NCBI GenBank assembly: GCA_040375675.1
Contig: JBEIRY010000018.1
Location: forward strand, 1 to 28,759
Origin: CAIUSP01 sp040375675
GTDB taxonomy: Bacteria; Actinomycetota; Thermoleophilia; Solirubrobacterales; 70-9
Reading direction: 5' to 3'
Length of the DNA stretch: 28,759 bases
A program made the translations under genes and the position numbers. Positions 14,771 to 22,270 of this stretch are shown in pieces; positions within the stretch are counted from its first letter, which is position 1; every line of letters starts with the position of its first letter. The notes beneath the pieces are model-generated. The model saw nothing but the letters and a program-made list of their open reading frames with translations, ran no database searches and was not told the origin of the DNA.

Positions 14771-15661
14771 ATGAGCAATCCGCCAAGACACCTGATCACC
14801 GGCTCCGAGTTGGATCGCGCTGCCCTCATCGGTCTGCTCGATCGCGCCGAAGAGTTGAAGTCCGGCCGCAAAGAGCGGGTCGGCCACGATGCCCTGCTCG
14901 GCAGCTCGGTGGCGCTGGTCTTCGAGCTCCCATCCACGCGAACCCGAGTTTCGTTCGAGGTAGGAGTGGCCGAGATGGGCGCTCATCCGGTCGTCTTGAG
15001 TGGCTCGGCACTGCAACTTTCGCGCGGTGAGTCGGTTGCCGATACCGCCCGCGTGCTTTCGCGCTACGTCGCAGCAATCGTGATCCGCTCGCGCGACGAC
15101 GCCGATGTGGCCGCGCTCGCCGAGGCCTCCGATGTCCCCGTAGTCAACGCTCTCACAGCCGAGCACCACCCCTGCCAGGCGCTCGCTGACCTGTTGACCT
15201 TGCGCGAACGCTTCGGTGATCTCGAAGGCCTTCGGGTTGCCTTCGTGGGAGACGGCAACAACGTTGCCCGGTCGCTTGCGATTCTCGGTCGCACCGCCGG
15301 TTTGGAGGTCGTGGTGGCCTCGCCTCAGGGCTATGAGCTCGAGGATGGTCTCTGTGAAACGGTGAGCGAACCTGGCGAAGCCGCCGAGGGCGCAGCTGCC
15401 GTCTACACCGATGTCTGGGCGAGCATGGGCGACGAATCTGACGCTGAGAGGCGCAACGCTGACTTCGAAGGGTTCCAGCTCGACGAGAAGGTGATGTCGA
15501 GGGCCCGTGATGACGCAATCGCCCTGCACTGCCTGCCCGCTCACCCGGGCGAGGAGATCACGGCCGAGGTGCTCTACGGCCCTCAGTCGGCTGTCTGGGA
15601 CCAGGCCGAGAACCGCCTGCATACCCAGAAGGCGCTGCTCGAGTATTTGATCGACGCCTAG
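14771..15661 (+). CDS. argF: ornithine carbamoyltransferase
   Basis: Catalyses carbamoyl phosphate plus ornithine to citrulline in arginine biosynthesis, in the cytoplasm. It has 296 residues, close to the usual 300-330. STRTR at 55-59 binds carbamoyl phosphate, the HPCQALAD motif is present, and HCLPAHPGEEI (H253, C254) forms the ornithine site. The anabolic versus catabolic form cannot be told by eye. No other arginine gene is nearby, so it is a stand-alone gene. ATG 14771 begins a natural N-terminus; longer in-frame extensions lie over the divergent EEP gene and are unlikely. A short GAGGC/GCCTC hairpin follows the stop. Confidence 0.95.
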   Translation: MSNPPRHLITGSELDRAALIGLLDRAEELKSGRKERVGHDALLGSSVALVFELPSTRTRVSFEVGVAEMGAHPVVLSGSALQLSRGESVADTARVLSRYVAAIVIRSRDDADVAALAEASDVPVVNALTAEHHPCQALADLLTLRERFGDLEGLRVAFVGDGNNVARSLAILGRTAGLEVVVASPQGYELEDGLCETVSEPGEAAEGAAAVYTDVWASMGDESDAERRNADFEGFQLDEKVMSRARDDAIALHCLPAHPGEEITAEVLYGPQSAVWDQAENRLHTQKALLEYLIDA

Positions 15662-15676
15662 GCCGAGTCGCCGTCC

Positions 15677-15689
15677 GAGGCGCCGCCTC
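15677..15689 (+). terminator. GAGGC-GCC-GCCTC hairpin after argF
   Basis: A 5-base-pair stem with a 3-base loop lies 15 bases after the argF stop. It is also the first half of a repeated unit with the following TAGACT box, so it may be an operator instead of a terminator. Confidence 0.35.
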
Positions 15690-15691
15690 CC

Positions 15692-15697
15692 TAGACT
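15692..15697 (+). promoter_or_regulatory. -10 box (TAGACT) of tRNA-Glu
   Basis: TAGACT would start transcription near 15704, about 11 bases before the mature tRNA end. Confidence 0.5.
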
Positions 15698-15714
15698 CGC
15701 ATTCGCTAGTGCTT

Positions 15715-15786
15715 GGCCCCGTGGTGTAACGGTTAGCACGCCAGGTTTTCAACCTGGTAGCGCGGGTTCGACTCCCGCCGGGGCTA
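15715..15786 (+). tRNA. tRNA-Glu (anticodon UUC)
   Basis: A 72-base cloverleaf without encoded CCA. Acceptor strands GGCCCCG and CGGGGCT pair (first pair G-U), the D arm holds GGTTAGCA, and the anticodon stem CCAGG/CCTGG encloses TTTTCAA with anticodon TTC at 15748-15750. The T arm contains GGTTCGACTC. It decodes GAA/GAG. Confidence 0.95.
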
Positions 15787-15794
15787 CTCATCGC

Positions 15795-15809
15795 GAGGCT
15801 GGGCGCCTC
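15795..15809 (+). terminator. GAGGC-TGGGC-GCCTC hairpin after tRNA-Glu
   Basis: A 5-base-pair stem, 5-base loop, 9 bases after the tRNA. It directly abuts the TAGACT box of the P450 gene, so it could end the tRNA transcript, act as an operator, or both. Confidence 0.35.
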
Positions 15810-15815
15810 TAGACT
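15810..15815 (+). promoter_or_regulatory. -10 box (TAGACT) of cytochrome P450 gene
   Basis: TAGACT ends 8 bases before the GTG at 15824, predicting a leaderless mRNA. Confidence 0.55.
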
Positions 15816-15823
15816 CCGCATTC

Positions 15824-17227
15824 GTGCTGGAGCAGCCCACCAAGCCCCTCACAGGTCCGATCGAGACGATGCGCGATGACCTGCGCGCGGAGCGTCGTGC
15901 GAAGGTTTCGTACCCACCAGGCGAGACCTCGTTTTCGATGAAGCGCACCAACGCCTTCATGACCGAGCCGCTCGAGTTGCTGCTGGATGCCTATGAACGC
16001 TTCGGACCCGTCTTCACCATGCGGGTCTTCCACCACAACGTCGTCTTCATGCTCGGACCTGAGGCCAACCACTTCATGCTCGTTTCGAACGCCGACAAGT
16101 TCAACTGGCGGGATGGACACATGCGCGATCTCATCCCTCTGCTCGGCGATGGCTTGCTCACGACCGACGGCAACTACCACCGCGCACACCGCAAGATGAT
16201 GCTCCCGACCTTCCACTCCGAGCGAATCCGCGCGGCCACCTCGACCATGGAGGACGAGATCGCCAAGGCGGTAGACCAACTCCAGCCAGGTCAGTCCCTA
16301 GACATCTACGAGTGGACCAAGACGGTTGCCCTGCGGGTGGCGATGCGCGCGCTGTTCGGACTCGACCCCGACAAGGCCCAAGGCGACGATCTCGATGCGG
16401 CGCATGAGTTCGAGACAGCCCTCTCCTACCACGCCCACAGCGTGCCCGGTCAACTCGCTCGGGGACCGGGCACCGCCTACAGCCGCCTGGTCAAAGCCCG
16501 CAAGCGACTCGACAAGTTGATCTATTCGGAGATCGCTCGCCGGCGCAAATCTGGCCAGCGCGGCGATGACATCCTCAGCCTGCTGCTCGACACACGCGAC
16601 GAAGATGGCGACCCGCTCGCCAGCGAGCAGATTCGCGATGAGGTGATGACGCTTCTCTTTGCCGGACACGACACCACCGCTTCGACCACGACCTTCCTCT
16701 TCTACGAACTGGCGCTGAAACCGGAGATCCTCCACGCCCCGGGCGTCACTCCCGAGATGTTGAGAGAGGAGACCCTTCGCAAGTATCCACCGGCCTGGGT
16801 CGGTCCACGGCGCACCAACGAGCAGTTCGAGTTTGCAGGCCACACCGTGCCGGCAGGCGCGCATTGTCAGTACTCGTCTTGGGTTTCGCACAACCTGCCC
16901 GATGTCTGGACCGATCCTGCCAGCTTCGACCCGTATCGCTTCACCTCTGAGGGTATGGCCGCGATGCAAAAGGGGCAGTACGTCCCGTTCGGTGGAGGCT
17001 CGCGGACCTGTATCGGGATGAGGTTCGGCGAGGCGGAGATCGGGGTGTTCATCCGTCGGCTGCTCGAACGGTTCCGCTTCGAGCTCGATCGCGCCTACGA
17101 GTTGGAGATCCGCACCGCGCCTACGATCTCACCGCGAAGAGGTATGCCGATGACCGTGCGCTCAGCCGAGCCCGCACCCGTGCTCGGCAACACCGAGCGT
17201 CCCGAGACTGCGCCTGACGGCGCCTGA
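15824..17227 (+). CDS. cytochrome P450
   Basis: Haem-thiolate monooxygenase, 467 residues, soluble (no N-terminal anchor). The oxygen-activating I-helix motif AGHDTT is at 280-285, the ExxR pair is E316-R319 (EETLRKYPP), and the haem loop FGGGSRTCIG has the axial Cys396. All key residues are present. The PPAWVGPRR after ExxR and the FxPxRF-type meander (SFDPYRF) resemble CYP families acting on fatty acids, sterols or terpenoids, but the substrate is not predictable. No ferredoxin or reductase is adjacent. It starts at a GTG in a leaderless context and lies 6 bases ahead of an lgt-type gene, so the two are likely cotranscribed. Confidence 0.95.
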   Translation: MLEQPTKPLTGPIETMRDDLRAERRAKVSYPPGETSFSMKRTNAFMTEPLELLLDAYERFGPVFTMRVFHHNVVFMLGPEANHFMLVSNADKFNWRDGHMRDLIPLLGDGLLTTDGNYHRAHRKMMLPTFHSERIRAATSTMEDEIAKAVDQLQPGQSLDIYEWTKTVALRVAMRALFGLDPDKAQGDDLDAAHEFETALSYHAHSVPGQLARGPGTAYSRLVKARKRLDKLIYSEIARRRKSGQRGDDILSLLLDTRDEDGDPLASEQIRDEVMTLLFAGHDTTASTTTFLFYELALKPEILHAPGVTPEMLREETLRKYPPAWVGPRRTNEQFEFAGHTVPAGAHCQYSSWVSHNLPDVWTDPASFDPYRFTSEGMAAMQKGQYVPFGGGSRTCIGMRFGEAEIGVFIRRLLERFRFELDRAYELEIRTAPTISPRRGMPMTVRSAEPAPVLGNTERPETAPDGA

Positions 17228-17233
17228 TCTTCG

Positions 17234-18013
17234 ATGCTGCCTGAGATACACCTCGGACCGGTAACGCTTCAGACATTCGGGATCTGCTTTGCGCTGGGGT
17301 TCCTCGCGTCAGGCGCGGTGATCTCGCGGCGGTTTCGCGAGCTCGGATATCGGCCCGATCGTGCATGGGAGGCGATCGGCGCGGCGCTCGTCGGAGGTCT
17401 GATCGGCGCGCGCCTCGACTACCTGATCGAGCATGCGAGCGAGCTGGAGGGCGGGATCATCGCCAACCTCTTCACTGGCTCGGGACTCGTCTGGTTTGGT
17501 GGGCTGATCGGCGGGGCGATCGCCGTGATCCTCTGGGCGCGTTGGAGGCATTGTCTCGGCGACGACCTGATGGGTGCGGTCGCGGTGGCGCTTGCGATCG
17601 GCTACTCGATCGGCCGGGTTGGCTGTCAGCTCTCGGGCGACGGAGACTACGGAGTCGCCTGGGATGGCCCATGGGCGATGGCCTATCCGGATGGAGTCGT
17701 TCCCACCGACGTGCCCGTGCACCCGACTCCGATCTACGAGACCCTGGTGATGGGCCTCGTGGCGTTGGGTCTCTGGCATCTGCGCAATCGTGTCTCCGGC
17801 AAAGCGCTGCTTGCGATCTATCTCGTTTGCGCGGGTCTAGAGCGTCTCTTGGTCGAGCTCATCCGTCGAAACGACGAGGTTGCTCTTGGCTTGACCCAGC
17901 CGCAGCTGATCGCCTGCGTGATGATCATCGGCGGCGGAGGCTGGTTGATCTGGCTCCTTCGCGGCGGTGGCGCCAAGCCGCTCACCGATGAGATGCGACA
18001 GGCCGCTGCTTAG
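17234..18013 (+). CDS. lgt: prolipoprotein diacylglyceryl transferase family protein with variant signature
   Basis: A 259-residue protein with about seven membrane helices. Lgt moves diacylglycerol from phosphatidylglycerol to the lipobox Cys of prelipoproteins. The family features present are an early GARLDYL with Arg, VWFGGLIGG, the GR-x-G signature, HPTPIYE, and ERLLVELIRRND with the second essential Arg. The signature reads GRVGCQLSGDGDYG rather than the usual GRIGNFINGE, so the Asn after Gly is Cys. This variant form also occurs in some other phyla and may still be active. The ATG is 6 bases after the P450 stop. It ends convergently, sharing stop bases with the small membrane protein. 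Confidence 0.82.
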   Translation: MLPEIHLGPVTLQTFGICFALGFLASGAVISRRFRELGYRPDRAWEAIGAALVGGLIGARLDYLIEHASELEGGIIANLFTGSGLVWFGGLIGGAIAVILWARWRHCLGDDLMGAVAVALAIGYSIGRVGCQLSGDGDYGVAWDGPWAMAYPDGVVPTDVPVHPTPIYETLVMGLVALGLWHLRNRVSGKALLAIYLVCAGLERLLVELIRRNDEVALGLTQPQLIACVMIIGGGGWLIWLLRGGGAKPLTDEMRQAAA

Positions 18014-18348
18014 GCGCCGGCCTCTCGGCCCGCGAGCCATCCGCACCAGAGTCCGAACAAGACGATCCCTACGACTACGCCAAGCCAGTGCAGGCCGGTG
18101 AGCGTCGCAAGTGCACTCGGTATACCGCTCAAGACCGCACCCAGCAGGACCATCGGGACAGCCAATCGCAAGAGTGCTCCGGTGATCGCCGCACAGATGA
18201 GCCAGGCGGCCGGGCCAGCCAGCCAGCCCCAGCTTTCGAAGAAGTGGTGGGAAAGCGAGATTCCGAGAACCGCGCCGAGTATCGCGACCAGTACGAGCTG
18301 GATCGCCCCGGCCTTCAAGGCTGTCTTGCGGTCGATATCGCGCAGCAT
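18010..18348 (-). CDS. small four-helix membrane protein, function unknown
   Basis: 112 residues with four hydrophobic stretches (about 13-31, 40-60, 62-82 and 88-107) linked by short loops, a basic N-terminus (MLRDIDRKTALK) and a single Cys near the end. It matches no family I recognise. It begins 19 bases after glutamate decarboxylase on the same strand and so is probably in its operon, but it is far too small to be the GadC-type glutamate/GABA antiporter. The HH pair in the first loop could bind metal, but this is speculation. Its TAA stop shares bases with the TAG of lgt. Confidence 0.78.
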   Translation of the reverse strand: MLRDIDRKTALKAGAIQLVLVAILGAVLGISLSHHFFESWGWLAGPAAWLICAAITGALLRLAVPMVLLGAVLSGIPSALATLTGLHWLGVVVGIVLFGLWCGWLAGREAGA

Positions 18349-18367
18349 CAGACCTGCCGCCGCGCGG

Positions 18368-19738
18368 CTAGTAGCCGTGACCGGTGTGTGGCCGCTTCGG
18401 TCCCGGGTTGGGCCCGTGTTCGCTGAGGTGCGCGATCGAGTCGTCGATGTCGCTTGCCAGTTTGTCCACCAGCTCGCGGGTCTGGTTGATCTTGACCAGG
18501 ATCCGCATCACCTCGATCGAATCGTTACCGGGTGGCAGGTGGTAGGCCGGCACGACCCATGCCCTGCGGCGCGCCAACTCTCCCACCAGGTCTGCTCCGC
18601 TGAATGGAGCATCGTCGGTGACCTTGGCAATCACCAGCGGCAGCATCTTGCCTGAGCCAGCGGGCTCCAGGAACTCGGCGCTCTTGACCTTGTCGCGCAG
18701 TACCTGAGCGTTCTTGTCCATCGCATCGATCATCAAGGTGTATCCCTCGCGCCCCAGGCGCATGAACAGGTAGTACTGCGCCAGCAGCATGCTCGAGCCG
18801 GTCGAGAAGTTGAGGGTGAAGGTCGCATCGCGCTGGCCGAGGTAGTCCTCGTAGAAAACGAGATCTTCGGGCAACTGCTCGTCATCGCGGAATACCAACC
18901 AGCCGAGGCCCGGATAGGTCATGCCGAACTTGTGGCCCGAGGCGTTGATCGACTTGACCCGCTCGATTCTGAAGTCCCAGGCGAAGTCAGGGTCGGAGAA
19001 GGGGAAGACGAACCCACCGCTTGCTCCGTCGATGTGCATTGGCACGTCCTGGCCTTCCTTTTCCTGATACTCGTCGAGGAACTTGGCTATTCCCTCCACG
19101 TCGTCGCATTGACCGGTGAAGGTGGTTCCTACGATTGCGACCACGCCGATCGTGTTCTCGTCTACCTGGCCGTCGATCTCGTCTGGCCCGATCACGTACT
19201 TGCCCTCCGGCAGGTCTATCGCGCGTGGTTCGACATCGAAGTAGCGGCAGAACTTGTCCCAGACCACGTGGGCGTCCTTGCCGTAGACGAGGTTGGGCTT
19301 GGAGGTGTCCTTGCCGGCCTTCTCCCGCTCAGCACGCCAGCGCCATTTCATCGCCAGAGCGCCGAGCATCACTGCCTCGGAGGAGCCGGCGCAACGAGCA
19401 CCCGGTGCTACTGGCTCGCCCGGTCCGTTGAAGAGGTTGTGGATCATCCGCAGGCAGCGCTTCTCGACCTCGGCCGTTTGCGGATATTCGGCGTGGTCGA
19501 TGTAGTTGCGATGCAGGTTTTCCATGATCACCTCGCGAGCCTCAGGCTCCATCCAGGTGGTCACGAATGTCGCGAGGTTGCGATCGGGATCGTGATCGAG
19601 CACTACCTCTGCTCGTACGGCGTTGGCTGCTGCCCGCGGCGGGATCCCGGTCGCTGGGAACTTCCGATCCTCAGGCGGCTCGGTGATGAAGTTCACGCCT
19701 TGGATGCCGGGCACTTCGATCTTCCTCTTTGCGGCCAT
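18368..19738 (-). CDS. gadB: glutamate decarboxylase
   Basis: PLP-dependent enzyme (456 residues, the usual length) that converts glutamate to GABA with uptake of a proton, used in acid resistance or GABA metabolism. The PLP lysine is K270 in SINASGHKFGMTYPGLGW; HIDGASGGFVFPF supplies the cofactor-binding Asp. N-terminal residues LDHDPDRNLATFVTTWMEPEA match the conserved substrate-lobe region. The C-terminus ends HTGHGY with His residues near the end, as in pH-gated GadB, though the gating is not shown. ATG 19738 is 7 bases after a TAGCAT box. A small membrane protein follows it; no antiporter gene is nearby. Confidence 0.95.
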   Translation of the reverse strand: MAAKRKIEVPGIQGVNFITEPPEDRKFPATGIPPRAAANAVRAEVVLDHDPDRNLATFVTTWMEPEAREVIMENLHRNYIDHAEYPQTAEVEKRCLRMIHNLFNGPGEPVAPGARCAGSSEAVMLGALAMKWRWRAEREKAGKDTSKPNLVYGKDAHVVWDKFCRYFDVEPRAIDLPEGKYVIGPDEIDGQVDENTIGVVAIVGTTFTGQCDDVEGIAKFLDEYQEKEGQDVPMHIDGASGGFVFPFSDPDFAWDFRIERVKSINASGHKFGMTYPGLGWLVFRDDEQLPEDLVFYEDYLGQRDATFTLNFSTGSSMLLAQYYLFMRLGREGYTLMIDAMDKNAQVLRDKVKSAEFLEPAGSGKMLPLVIAKVTDDAPFSGADLVGELARRRAWVVPAYHLPPGNDSIEVMRILVKINQTRELVDKLASDIDDSIAHLSEHGPNPGPKRPHTGHGY

Positions 19739-19745
19739 CGGGGCG

Positions 19746-19751
19746 ATGCTA
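19746..19751 (-). promoter_or_regulatory. -10 box (TAGCAT) of glutamate decarboxylase
   Basis: TAGCAT on the minus strand ends 7 bases before the ATG, predicting a leaderless transcript. Confidence 0.55.
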
Positions 19752-19808
19752 GGGAAATCGCTCCCGCGCCGCCGCCCCGCCTCCCGCGCAAGATCTGCCT
19801 TAAGCCCT

Positions 19809-19814
19809 CATAAT
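19809..19814 (+). promoter_or_regulatory. -10 box (CATAAT) of tRNA-Val
   Basis: CATAAT ends 10 bases before the mature tRNA-Val, giving a 5' extension of a few bases. It is divergent from the decarboxylase promoter. Confidence 0.5.
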
Positions 19815-19824
19815 GCGCCCCAGC

Positions 19825-19897
19825 GGGCGGTTAGCTCAGTTGGGAGAGCACCTCCCTTACAAGGAGGGGGTCACTGGTTCGAGCCCAGTACCGCCCA
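19825..19897 (+). tRNA. tRNA-Val (anticodon UAC)
   Basis: A 73-base cloverleaf. Acceptor GGGCGGT pairs perfectly with ACCGCCC, the D arm is GCTCAGTTGGGAGAGC, and the anticodon stem CCTCC/GGAGG encloses CTTACAA with anticodon TAC at 19858-19860. The T arm is CTGGTTCGAGCCCAG. CCA is not encoded. Confidence 0.96.
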
Positions 19898-19973
19898 TTG
19901 CCGCGTATCGAATCGTTGAGGAATGCTCCCTGATCGATGCAGCGCCGCTCGAGGCCATGCAGGCGGCTCAGAT

Positions 19974-20603
19974 TTAGCTCAGCCCCAGCCCTCTGACGCC
20001 TTCTTCGTCCCAGCCGAGGTGATGGGCCAGCTCGTGCCGGACCACCCGCTCGACCTGGGCGCGCAGCAGCTCAGGGCTACCGCCGAAGTCGCGGGTCAAC
20101 GTGTCTTCGAAGATGACGATGTGATCCGGGTAGGTGTCCCTGGCCACGGTGGCGCCAACATAGAGTCCGTAGGCGCCGTGCTTGTAGCCCTCGCTGGAGA
20201 CCGTTACCGGAACCTTTTCCAGAGCCTCCTGGAATTCCTGGGGCAAGTCATCAAGTGCAGCGATCACCAGCTCGTCGAACGCTGAGGGTGGGCCAGTCGG
20301 CGCCGGCAGCTGGGCCAGGAGCTCGCTTCTGTCGACGATCTTCCGCCATTCGGCTTCGGGCATTTCTTCTCCGATCATTCTCGTCGCCACCCAAGCCATG
20401 AACAAGGTGAGAACGACGGCGCCGAGCAAGATCAGCAAGAGAGTCGGGATACCCGAGAAGGACGGGGGATTGATCAGCAGCCAGGCGCAAGAGCCAACCA
20501 GCAGCAAGAAGATCGCCGGGCGCAGTACGCGCCAGAGTGTCTCGCTCCAACTGTCTTCGCCAGGTGTCTCCACTTCTCCAATGATTATGGGCGGCGACGG
20601 CAT
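19974..20603 (-). CDS. membrane-anchored minimal metallopeptidase-like protein
   Basis: 209 residues. Two hydrophobic helices (about 25-45 and 52-75) are followed by a soluble domain of about 100 residues that looks like the small zincin-like PF06262 family: FDELVIAALDDLPQEFQEAL, then VVRHELAHHLGWDEEGVRGLGL with HExxH at H190-H194 and a following Asp. The family members are usually free soluble proteins of 110-140 residues, so the anchor is an addition. ATG 20603 is chosen over TTG 20672 because AGGAG lies 6 bases upstream. The gene is divergent from the secreted protease. Substrate unknown; peptidase activity is inferred from HExxH only. Confidence 0.82.
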   Translation of the reverse strand: MPSPPIIIGEVETPGEDSWSETLWRVLRPAIFLLLVGSCAWLLINPPSFSGIPTLLLILLGAVVLTLFMAWVATRMIGEEMPEAEWRKIVDRSELLAQLPAPTGPPSAFDELVIAALDDLPQEFQEALEKVPVTVSSEGYKHGAYGLYVGATVARDTYPDHIVIFEDTLTRDFGGSPELLRAQVERVVRHELAHHLGWDEEGVRGLGLS

Positions 20604-20727
20604 TTGCCACTCCTGCTTCGTCCTCGAATCCCGTCCGTAGGCACGGAACTTCCGCCCCTCAGGAGTGTTCAAAATGTGAGGGCCCGTGCGCTACCGAGAA
20701 GGAATCCCTCGCGCAGGGCCGTATGCC

Positions 20728-21732
20728 ATGGACATCCTTCTACCCGACATCTCCATCACCAGGCTCACCCGACTGGCCCTACTGCTGGTTGCGTTTGTGC
20801 TCGCATCGGCGATGTTCGCTCAGGTCCAGGCGCAAGCCTCGCCGGTCGCCTCGAAGTCACTCGGCCACGAGAGTCCACGGGAGGTCAAGAGATTTTGGAC
20901 TCCTGAGCGAATGCAGGCAGCGGTGCCCTCGAAGGTGGATGCCTCTGCAGTCCCCGCTCCGTCTGAGGATCTACCGCAGGTTGCGGTGGGCGAGCCGACC
21001 CTCGTGCCCTCACAAGGAATCACCGGCCCGACCCGTCGAAGCTCGTTGATCTCCAATCCGACCACGCTGCCGTACCGGCTGCACGGGAAGGTGTTCTTCC
21101 AGGCACGGGATCTGAATGGAGTCTGGGACGACTACGTCTGTTCGGGAACCGTGGTCAACTCTCCCTCCAAGCGTGTGATGTTCACGGCCGGACACTGCGT
21201 GTTCTTCGAGAGTTTCTGGTCTCGGCGGATGGTCTTCGTTCCCGGCTATCACGACGGCATCGAGCCATACGGCGAGTTTGCGGCAAAGCGAATGTCCGCC
21301 CCTGCGCGCTGGGTGAAGTACGAGTGGTCGAAGCCCACCTACGCCCTCAGCTACGACGTGGGCGCGGTGGTCTTGCAGGGAGCGACTCGGGTACAGACTG
21401 CGATCGGCGGTGCGCGCGGCATCGCGTTCAACGTGGGGCGCAGCCACGAGTACACGTCTTACGGCTATCCGGCCGCCAATCCATTCGACGGCGAGTCGCT
21501 GTTTGCCTGCACATCTCCGTTCGGGGGGCGCGACATCGGGACCTTCAGCCCCTCGCCAGGTTGGATCAGCTGCGATATGACCGGTGGGTCTTCTGGCGGA
21601 GGATGGATCTTCGACAATGAGTTCCTCAACTCGGTCAACAGCTACGGATACGGGAATGGGCCGGCAAGAATGTACGGCCCTTACTTCGGAAACGTGATCA
21701 AGCGCCTCTACAGCTCGGTCAAGTTCGGCTGA
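20728..21732 (+). CDS. secreted trypsin-like serine protease
   Basis: About 334 residues. A signal peptide (hydrophobic stretch around residues 15-32, ending AQVQAQA) and a pro-region of roughly 80 residues precede a chymotrypsin-fold domain. The catalytic triad is visible: H156 in FTAGHC, D210 in SYDVGAV and S289 in TGGSSGGGW. The first cysteines (VCSGT, AGHC) are spaced as in the family disulfide. It resembles the glutamyl-endopeptidase-like group of secreted S1 proteases. The start is uncertain: ATG 20728 gives a compact signal peptide, GTG 20686 a longer one. The enzyme should act outside the cell. Confidence 0.88.
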   Translation: MDILLPDISITRLTRLALLLVAFVLASAMFAQVQAQASPVASKSLGHESPREVKRFWTPERMQAAVPSKVDASAVPAPSEDLPQVAVGEPTLVPSQGITGPTRRSSLISNPTTLPYRLHGKVFFQARDLNGVWDDYVCSGTVVNSPSKRVMFTAGHCVFFESFWSRRMVFVPGYHDGIEPYGEFAAKRMSAPARWVKYEWSKPTYALSYDVGAVVLQGATRVQTAIGGARGIAFNVGRSHEYTSYGYPAANPFDGESLFACTSPFGGRDIGTFSPSPGWISCDMTGGSSGGGWIFDNEFLNSVNSYGYGNGPARMYGPYFGNVIKRLYSSVKFG

Positions 21733-21779
21733 TACCGCCCAAAGTTCTTCGCGCGGCAGCGCCCATCGCCCGCCTGCGC

Positions 21780-21785
21780 TACCGT
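21780..21785 (+). promoter_or_regulatory. -10 box (TACCGT) candidate for csp
   Basis: This would start the cold-shock gene transcript near 21792, leaving a leader of about 100 bases with a stable hairpin at its 5' end. Confidence 0.3.
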
Positions 21786-21797
21786 CCCTTTTGTTGT

Positions 21798-21820
21798 GGG
21801 AGATCGCAAAGAGATCTTCC
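21798..21820 (+). promoter_or_regulatory. 5' leader hairpin of the cold-shock gene
   Basis: GGGAGATC (21798-21805) pairs with GATCTTCC (21813-21820), 8 pairs including one G-U, around the loop GCAAAGA. It lies 70 bases upstream of the start codon. Cold-shock mRNAs are often controlled through leader structure. Confidence 0.5.
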
Positions 21821-21890
21821 GAGATGTGTGTGTTTAGGAGTTCGAGTTTTCGCACTTCCTTACGCACCAAGCTGCTTAGGAGGTAGCGAA

Positions 21891-22100
21891 ATGCCGGAAG
21901 GCACAGTCAAGTGGTTCAGCAACGAGAAGGGATACGGGTTCATTACGCCGGAGGACGGCAGTAAGGACCTCTTCGTCCACTTCTCCTCGATCGAGGGCGA
22001 CGGTTACCGTTCGCTCGACGACGGGGTACGCGTGAGTTACGAGCCGGAGGAGGGTCCCAAGGGTCCCGTCGCGGTTAACGTTCAGACGATCGCGGGCTAG
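21891..22100 (+). CDS. csp: cold-shock domain protein
   Basis: A 69-residue single cold-shock (OB-fold) domain, the usual length. Nucleic-acid-binding RNP1 (KGYGFIT) and RNP2 (LFVHFSSI) are both present, after the family N-terminus GTVKWF. It binds single-stranded RNA or DNA and helps melt RNA structure. The ATG has a perfect AGGAGG at 21878-21883, 7 bases upstream. The 158-base upstream region carries a hairpin leader. A 6-base-pair hairpin and tRNA-Asp follow immediately, so csp and the tRNA could share a transcript. Confidence 0.95.
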   Translation: MPEGTVKWFSNEKGYGFITPEDGSKDLFVHFSSIEGDGYRSLDDGVRVSYEPEEGPKGPVAVNVQTIAG

Positions 22101-22116
22101 CAGGGCCACTGCCCTG
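22101..22116 (+). terminator. CAGGGC-CACT-GCCCTG hairpin between csp and tRNA-Asp
   Basis: A perfect 6-base-pair stem with a 4-base loop occupies the entire gap between the csp stop and the tRNA. It could be a weak terminator or a processing signal. Confidence 0.4.
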
Positions 22117-22117
22117 A

Positions 22118-22191
<74 letters not shown>

Positions 22192-22231
22192 TTCGTGGTG
22201 GCAGATTGGCCACCTATCCGAAACGTCAAGC

Positions 22232-22265
22232 AAAGGCGGTCGGGGCACAAGCCCCGACCGCCTTT
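22232..22265 (+). terminator. strong 15-base-pair terminator after tRNA-Asp
   Basis: Fifteen perfect pairs (22232-22246 with 22251-22265) around ACAA. The stem starts with AAA and ends with TTT, so it is a GC-rich intrinsic terminator with a short T-run, the strongest in the window. Confidence 0.88.
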
Positions 22266-22270
22266 GTCGT

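Larger units (their letters stand above)
15677..15705 (+). repeat. promoter-like direct repeat, copy 1 (before tRNA-Glu)
   Basis: The unit is GAGGC-N3-GCCTC, two C, then TAGACTCGCATTCG. Copy 2 lies at 15795-15824 on the other side of tRNA-Glu. Confidence 0.65.
15795..15824 (+). repeat. promoter-like direct repeat, copy 2 (before P450)
   Basis: Same GAGGC-N5-GCCTC inverted repeat followed by TAGACTCCGCATTCG as copy 1, with a 2-base longer loop and one extra C. Confidence 0.65.

Noticed and set aside
18932..19813. A 293-codon open frame on the plus strand opposite glutamate decarboxylase
   Set aside because: The opposite strand encodes a complete PLP enzyme; this frame has no family features.
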